Of a DNA stretch of 64,000 nucleotides, positions 60,605 through 64,000 are shown one piece after another. A program made the position numbers and the translations under genes. Numbering within the stretch: the first letter of the stretch is position 1; every line of letters starts with the position of its first letter. The stretch spans positions 28,334-92,333 of the forward strand of contig NZ_JYLL01000023.1 in assembly GCF_001439695.1 (NCBI RefSeq). Direction: 5' to 3'. This DNA is from Pseudomonas veronii. Its GTDB lineage: Bacteria; Pseudomonadota; Gammaproteobacteria; Pseudomonadales; Pseudomonadaceae. The notes under the pieces are model-generated. The model saw only the letters and a program-made list of their open reading frames with translations. It was not told where the DNA came from and did not search any database.

Positions 60605-60830
60605 ACGTTTTTCTCACACTGATTTCGGTACAGGAAAAGTGACAGGAAAGCGGTAAATCCCAAGTCCAAAAGATCATCTGGAATAGGTGTGCCATAAACG
60701 ACCGTTTATTGGACGGATGCGCTCGTCAATTTCAGGCGCTGAAAGCGACCAAAACCGAACCCCAGAATATTTTTCCTCGCTCAACATTTCCTTCAGCAGC
60801 TCAGCACCTGAGCTGAATGGAGGAATGACC

Positions 60831-61799
60831 ATGAAGCAGAGTTTCCACGCACATTTTGATCGGGACTTGACCAAGGCCGGTTCGGCAATTCTCAGGGAGG
60901 CAGTCCGGCGCGGGCTTCTCAGTCAGCACGAGGCCATGATCCACGACCAGCAATGGGCGCAGTTTAGTGCTTATGCCAACGAGTCTCATGAGGTAGACAT
61001 CTTGGAATTCGTCAATAAAAAATTGGTGAGGGAGTACGGGGAAGAGCTCTATATCCAGACATACCAAGGAAATCTCCCACTGCAAAGCGTGTCGGGCCTG
61101 CTTGAGACTGTATATGTAGTGATGGGCTTCGCAACTAATGGGCACTGGAAAGGCGTAGCGGCTAACGTCGGTAGCCGTCTTGGCTTTCCAAGCTATGCAC
61201 GGATTACCGTACCGCGCAGTCTTGACCGTACTAAGTTTGAAGCCGCGATGGTGGATATTCAGGCTCTCCACTCAGAGCAGCTAGCAACATTAATCAGGTC
61301 AGTTCGATACCTCGGCATGTCATTGCTTGAGGCTTTTTTCTTCGACGCAGAAGATGCTCACAAGGACGCCGAAGAAGAAAACATCTTTTATGTGTTCAGC
61401 AAAGATAAACATGAGCATCGGATCATTAATATCTCTGCCCCTGAGCAAATTGTAATTTTGAAGAAGGCCGCGGCATTTCAAAAACTTCAGGGCAGCAGCC
61501 ACGCGACACCAGCAGCTTGGCGTACATGGAAATTAAAGAACCTACCTGCAGCTCAAGAGCTTTTACTTTCTCACGGACTAAACATTGATGATTGTCGCGC
61601 GGCATATGCCTGCGAGCTCTACTGGCGATTGTCTGGTCACCACGCCCCGATTCTTGGGGGCAAAGCTCCCCAAGATGAGGATCTGGAGGCCCGGAATCAC
61701 GTCGCCTACGAGCTCGGGAATATGCGTATCTGGGAAACTGATGCGTACGTTGGTGCCCGAGCCAACCTGAGGAAGGAAGCCGCCGGTACCAATCGCTAA
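60831..61799 (+). CDS. Tyrosine-recombinase-like protein, possibly inactive
   Basis: A 322-residue protein that I place tentatively in the integrase-domain (Integrase_1-like) group. The C-terminal third has a recognisable recombinase layout: CRAAYACELYWRLSG (box II form, with Arg but no preceding His) and ARNHVAYELGNMRIWETDAYVG (end box with Tyr). The first catalytic arginine is not evident: LGMSLLEAF stands where LGLR-type sequence is expected. The start ATG 60831 has GGAGG seven bases upstream; an ATG six bases earlier is too close. It may be a DNA-binding directionality or regulatory protein. Confidence 0.5.
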   Translation: MKQSFHAHFDRDLTKAGSAILREAVRRGLLSQHEAMIHDQQWAQFSAYANESHEVDILEFVNKKLVREYGEELYIQTYQGNLPLQSVSGLLETVYVVMGFATNGHWKGVAANVGSRLGFPSYARITVPRSLDRTKFEAAMVDIQALHSEQLATLIRSVRYLGMSLLEAFFFDAEDAHKDAEEENIFYVFSKDKHEHRIINISAPEQIVILKKAAAFQKLQGSSHATPAAWRTWKLKNLPAAQELLLSHGLNIDDCRAAYACELYWRLSGHHAPILGGKAPQDEDLEARNHVAYELGNMRIWETDAYVGARANLRKEAAGTNR

Positions 61800-61874
61800 G
61801 CCATCACACCGCAGATTTGGGATTAGATCAGACGCCCTTAACCTTGGCAGGGTTCGAATTAAAGGAGTCAGGGA

Positions 61875-61994
61875 ATGGATCGTTTTGAATTGCTTGTATA
61901 TGCCGTGCTTGCCGTCATCAGTGCGCTGACTATCGCAGGTGTAATTGGCTATATGGTCGCAGCGTACCTGGACAAGAAGCACGGCGACGATTGA
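61875..61994 (+). CDS. 39-residue single-pass membrane peptide
   Basis: A tiny frame with a strong ribosome site (AAAGGAG, seven bases before ATG). It encodes a 39-residue peptide beginning MDRFELLVYAVLAV, with one hydrophobic helix (about 6-31) and a charged tail DKKHGDD. It follows the recombinase-like gene by 75 bases on the same strand. The combination of ribosome site, helix and charged end supports a real gene. The function is unknown; small regulators, toxins and holin-like peptides have this form. Confidence 0.5.
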   Translation: MDRFELLVYAVLAVISALTIAGVIGYMVAAYLDKKHGDD

Positions 61995-62342
61995 GCCTTC
62001 AGCGGAACGGCCAGATACCTGCAACAAACTGTCCGCTGCCCCTTGGCAGCGGGCGCTTACCCAAATCCATCGGCAAGGCACACTACCGCTGCGATACGCA
62101 GTATTTTCCCAAGCCTATGAGGTCATGGGATGACTTCGGAAGGGTTGTCAATTTCCGCACCCTAGCGAAAGTGACCGGAGCGCCGAAGCATTTAGATCTG
62201 CAACATGCACGCCCTCCGTGTGGCGAGCTAGCTTGCCGAGTACGCTAAAACCCGTGCGCGGACTCATGGGCAGCATCTCATCTTGGGTTTTCCGAAAGCT
62301 ACCGGAGAGTGTTTAGCGACCTCATCTAACCGGAGCAGCACC
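61995..62342. other. 348-bp region without a recognised gene
   Basis: Between the small membrane peptide and the 121-residue hypothetical gene. It contains one hairpin, CCGCTGCC-CCTT-GGCAGCGG (62033-62052), a likely terminator lacking a T-run. Open frames here have no ribosome sites and no composition typical of genes. Confidence 0.5.
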
Positions 62343-62708
62343 ATGGAATTTCGTCACCTTGGTAACGGGCAGTACTTCCCACCTATTGCACCAAACGGTC
62401 GGATTTACGCTGTACCTCTTGGGCAGGATACCCAGGTAGAAATTTTCTGCCTGGCCCCAGTAGGCATCATGGGCGCGGGCATCCAATTACGCTGGTCAGA
62501 AATCGTTGGTTGTTACTACGACGACGAATCATGGGAGATCATCCCGCGCAACTACTCGGGACGAGGGATGCGCTTCCGCAGAGGCCTATCCTGCATCATG
62601 GTGATCGCAGGCAACGAGGCTCTCACGACCCACATCCAGGGCTACCCCATTCCCATCTGCGTAATGAACCGCATTGCATTCGAACAGCAGCGAGGCAGCC
62701 ACGGGTAG
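62343..62708 (+). CDS. Hypothetical island protein, 121 aa
   Basis: The start is placed at ATG 62343, behind CGGAG; a longer frame from 62283 has no ribosome site. The protein (MEFRHLGNGQYFPPIA...) is soluble, with no signal peptide. It contains a beta-rich-looking centre (VEIFCLAPVGIMGAGIQLRWSEIVG), an arginine cluster (RGMRFRRG) and three cysteines. I recognise no family. It is flanked on both sides by over 300 bases without genes, which suggests an independent unit. Confidence 0.5.
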   Translation: MEFRHLGNGQYFPPIAPNGRIYAVPLGQDTQVEIFCLAPVGIMGAGIQLRWSEIVGCYYDDESWEIIPRNYSGRGMRFRRGLSCIMVIAGNEALTTHIQGYPIPICVMNRIAFEQQRGSHG

Positions 62709-63087
62709 CGCGTTACCGTCACCACCCGCTGCGCGACACAGGTACCAACAGGAACGGCACCTACCAATGTTTATTTTATGAAAGTGAAGCCTTTCACTAC
62801 TAATACAGATCAAAGCTGGGCGGCAGACTTGGTCGTAAGCGTCACTGCTAATAGCAAATACGGCCTCCGCCCCCGCCTGAATGGGCCTGCTGGCTGACAG
62901 CGAGTAGATTTAGCGCCCTACACTGCTTATAGCCCGAACCCGTCGCCTTCCCTGATCAAGCGCAGCAATATATCTCGCCGTAGTTCACTGCTGATACGAG
63001 AAAGCCCCGCCAGAGCAAGCTGAACGGGGCTTTCGGGATTTACAATCGGGTCAAATCTGTTCGGCACTGCTTATAGGTACTCAGCCG
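62709..63087. other. 379-bp region without a recognised gene
   Basis: Between two convergent genes. It holds the terminator at 62998-63036 and a 12-base direct repeat CACTGCTTATAG at 62921-62932 and 63065-63076. A 39-codon frame from ATG 62778 lacks a ribosome site and was not called. Confidence 0.5.
62998..63036. terminator. Terminator between convergent island genes
   Basis: GAAAGCCCCG and CGGGGCTTTC form a perfect 10-bp stem around a 15-base loop. It serves the minus-strand gene ending at 63088 and probably the plus-strand gene before it. Confidence 0.7.
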
Positions 63088-63549
63088 CTACCCTCCCGAA
63101 TAGAGGTCGCCATGATTAAGCGCTTGGTATCTAGACAGCTTCTTCTCATAAGCGACCAACGTCCGACGTAGCTGACGATTCTCGCTCGCAACGCGGCGAA
63201 TCTCTGCAAGCCGCCCCTCAACTTGCAGAACGAGGTGACGGTATGGGTATTCCACAAACTCAAACGAGGAAGCCGGGTATTTATGTTTGCCATTCCCCTT
63301 GGCAATAGTCAGGGGCGCGAATTTGTTTTTTTGTCCTTGCAGCGGCACCAGTTTGCACCAGTAGATCGAATACGCATTCGGGCTCGTTTGCTTGATTGAA
63401 ACGGCAGCCACGACAGATTTGACCCCGGTCTTTTTGTACAGCTTCATGGACGCATCCACATAGCTTGCTACCAAGCATCTCGCGTCCGTAAGCAACTGCT
63501 CGTACTGCTGATCCAACAGGGTGACTATCGTTTGTGCTTCTTTGCTCAT
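63088..63549 (-). CDS. Possible MobI-like mobilisation protein
   Basis: A 153-residue soluble protein. The start is placed at MSKEAQTIVTLLDQQ, behind AAGAGAG; ten further residues upstream are possible. The pattern of an N-terminal helical part, a short central beta section (SIYWCKLVPL) and a C-terminal coiled coil (HLVLQVEGRLAEIRRVASENRQ) resembles MobI(A/C) proteins, which are needed for conjugative transfer of SXT-type elements. This is a resemblance by eye. No relaxase or transfer genes are in the window, so the assignment is tentative. Confidence 0.45.
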   Translation of the reverse strand: MSKEAQTIVTLLDQQYEQLLTDARCLVASYVDASMKLYKKTGVKSVVAAVSIKQTSPNAYSIYWCKLVPLQGQKNKFAPLTIAKGNGKHKYPASSFEFVEYPYRHLVLQVEGRLAEIRRVASENRQLRRTLVAYEKKLSRYQALNHGDLYSGG

Positions 63550-63909
63550 GACGAAGGCTCTCTTCTTTGTAAGAGCCAAATGGTGACCGATCGCTGAGCA
63601 CCCAGGATTCGATTTCAGACCGTTCTACCGTCGGAAATCTACGGAAAGTGGGCGGACTGGCTCAGGCTGTGACCCAGCTTCGCATGAGATGACGGACGGA
63701 TGACGACATGTCAGTCGCAGAAAAACATAACGTGCAAAGGATGCACGATAGATGACGGCGGCAGCCTTGACCCTGTGCGAAACAAGGTCGACATGTTAGA
63801 AGCAAATGACAGCGAGCGGGCGTGTATCCCTGCCAAGCTGCAACTGGCCAATTTCTGCCAGTTACGAAAGGCAGAAATCGGCCGATTCTGTTGAAAAAGT
63901 CGTACTCGC
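63550..63909. other. Region upstream of the MobI-like gene
   Basis: These 360 bases have no convincing gene. They contain three copies of GATGACG (63688-63694, 63699-63705, 63751-63757), a CGTGCA-AAGGA-TGCACG hairpin (63731-63747), and at the right side the probable end of an insertion sequence (CGATTCTGTTGAAAAAGTCG, about 63883-63902). A transfer origin could lie here if the neighbour is MobI. Confidence 0.4.
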
Positions 63910-64000
63910 TTAGCCAAGGTGACCGCCTGCATCAATGAATAGCTTGCGGAGTTTTTTTCGAGCCGCCTCTGAAAGACGCGGTGAATAGCGTTGAAACTCT
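63910..64000 (-). CDS. C-terminal fragment, probable insertion-sequence transposase
   Basis: On the minus strand an open frame enters from the right edge and stops at TAA 63910-63912. Its last residues read RYSPRLSEAARKKLRKLF then IDAGGHLG. About 10 bases after the stop comes GACTTTTTCAACAGAATC, a form common at the ends of IS5- and IS1182-type elements in Pseudomonas. A transposase is therefore likely, but too little is visible to assign a family. Confidence 0.35.
   Translation of the reverse strand, partial: EFQRYSPRLSEAARKKLRKLFIDAGGHLG

Noticed and set aside
62778..62897. 39-codon frame beginning MKVKPFTTNTD
   Set aside because: No ribosome site, no hydrophobic segment or recognisable pattern, and no linked gene.
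63700..63894. 64-codon plus-strand frame near the insertion-sequence end
   Set aside because: It ends in the presumed inverted-repeat region and has no ribosome site; such phantom frames are common at insertion-sequence borders.

Overview
The window is 64 kb of a Pseudomonas chromosome, most likely from the P. fluorescens group. The evidence is the order of the conserved genes (pgi-acs; rimP-nusA-infB-rbfA-truB-rpsO-pnp; greA-carB-carA-dapB-dnaJ-dnaK-grpE; recN/fur-omlA), high GC with GC-rich third codon positions, a Fur protein without cysteines, REP-like hairpins between genes, and a tmRNA tag that reads ANDETYGEYALAA. The species call is inference from gene order and family resemblance; no search was run.

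Bases 1-10,170 hold the 3' end of panC, then pgi, acetyl-CoA synthetase, an MpaB-type (DUF2236) oxygenase, an RlmI-like methyltransferase, a large DUF748 envelope protein and, convergent to these, a periplasmic two-BON-domain protein with a sigma-54-like promoter. Bases 10,400-25,830 hold a long minus-strand block. In transcription order it is rlmE, ftsH, folP, glmM, tpiA, secG, tRNA-Leu, tRNA-fMet, rimP, nusA, infB, rbfA, truB, rpsO and pnp, with three hairpin terminators around the tRNAs. yhbY stands divergent. A second minus-strand block (26,249-36,715) reads grpE, dnaK, dnaJ, dapB, carA, carB, greA and a DUF4149 membrane protein. grpE and dnaK each have a heat-shock promoter, and an attenuator-like terminator precedes carA.

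Bases 36,970-41,208 carry recN, fur with divergent omlA/bamE, rnfH-ratA and smpB. Bases 41,247-49,857 form a lactate module: the regulator lldR, a 17-bp operator, the permease lldP, lutABC and an iron-sulfur D-lactate dehydrogenase. No lldD-type L-lactate dehydrogenase is present, so LutABC probably oxidises L-lactate and the last enzyme D-lactate.

From 50,382 the tmRNA gene ssrA is followed by a tyrosine integrase, which marks an ssrA-inserted genomic island running to the right edge. No second copy of the ssrA 3' end was seen, so the island probably continues beyond the window. Its cargo is a single-chain Type ISP restriction-modification enzyme (1625 aa), an AlpA-like regulator coupled to a RepA-like hexameric ATPase, an iteron-like array of four 12-mers, a lipoprotein, a serine recombinase, a degenerate tyrosine-recombinase-like protein, a 39-aa membrane peptide, a protein of unknown function, a possible MobI-type mobilisation protein and the end of a probable insertion sequence. 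ssrA and its protein partner smpB lie about 9 kb apart on the same strand.
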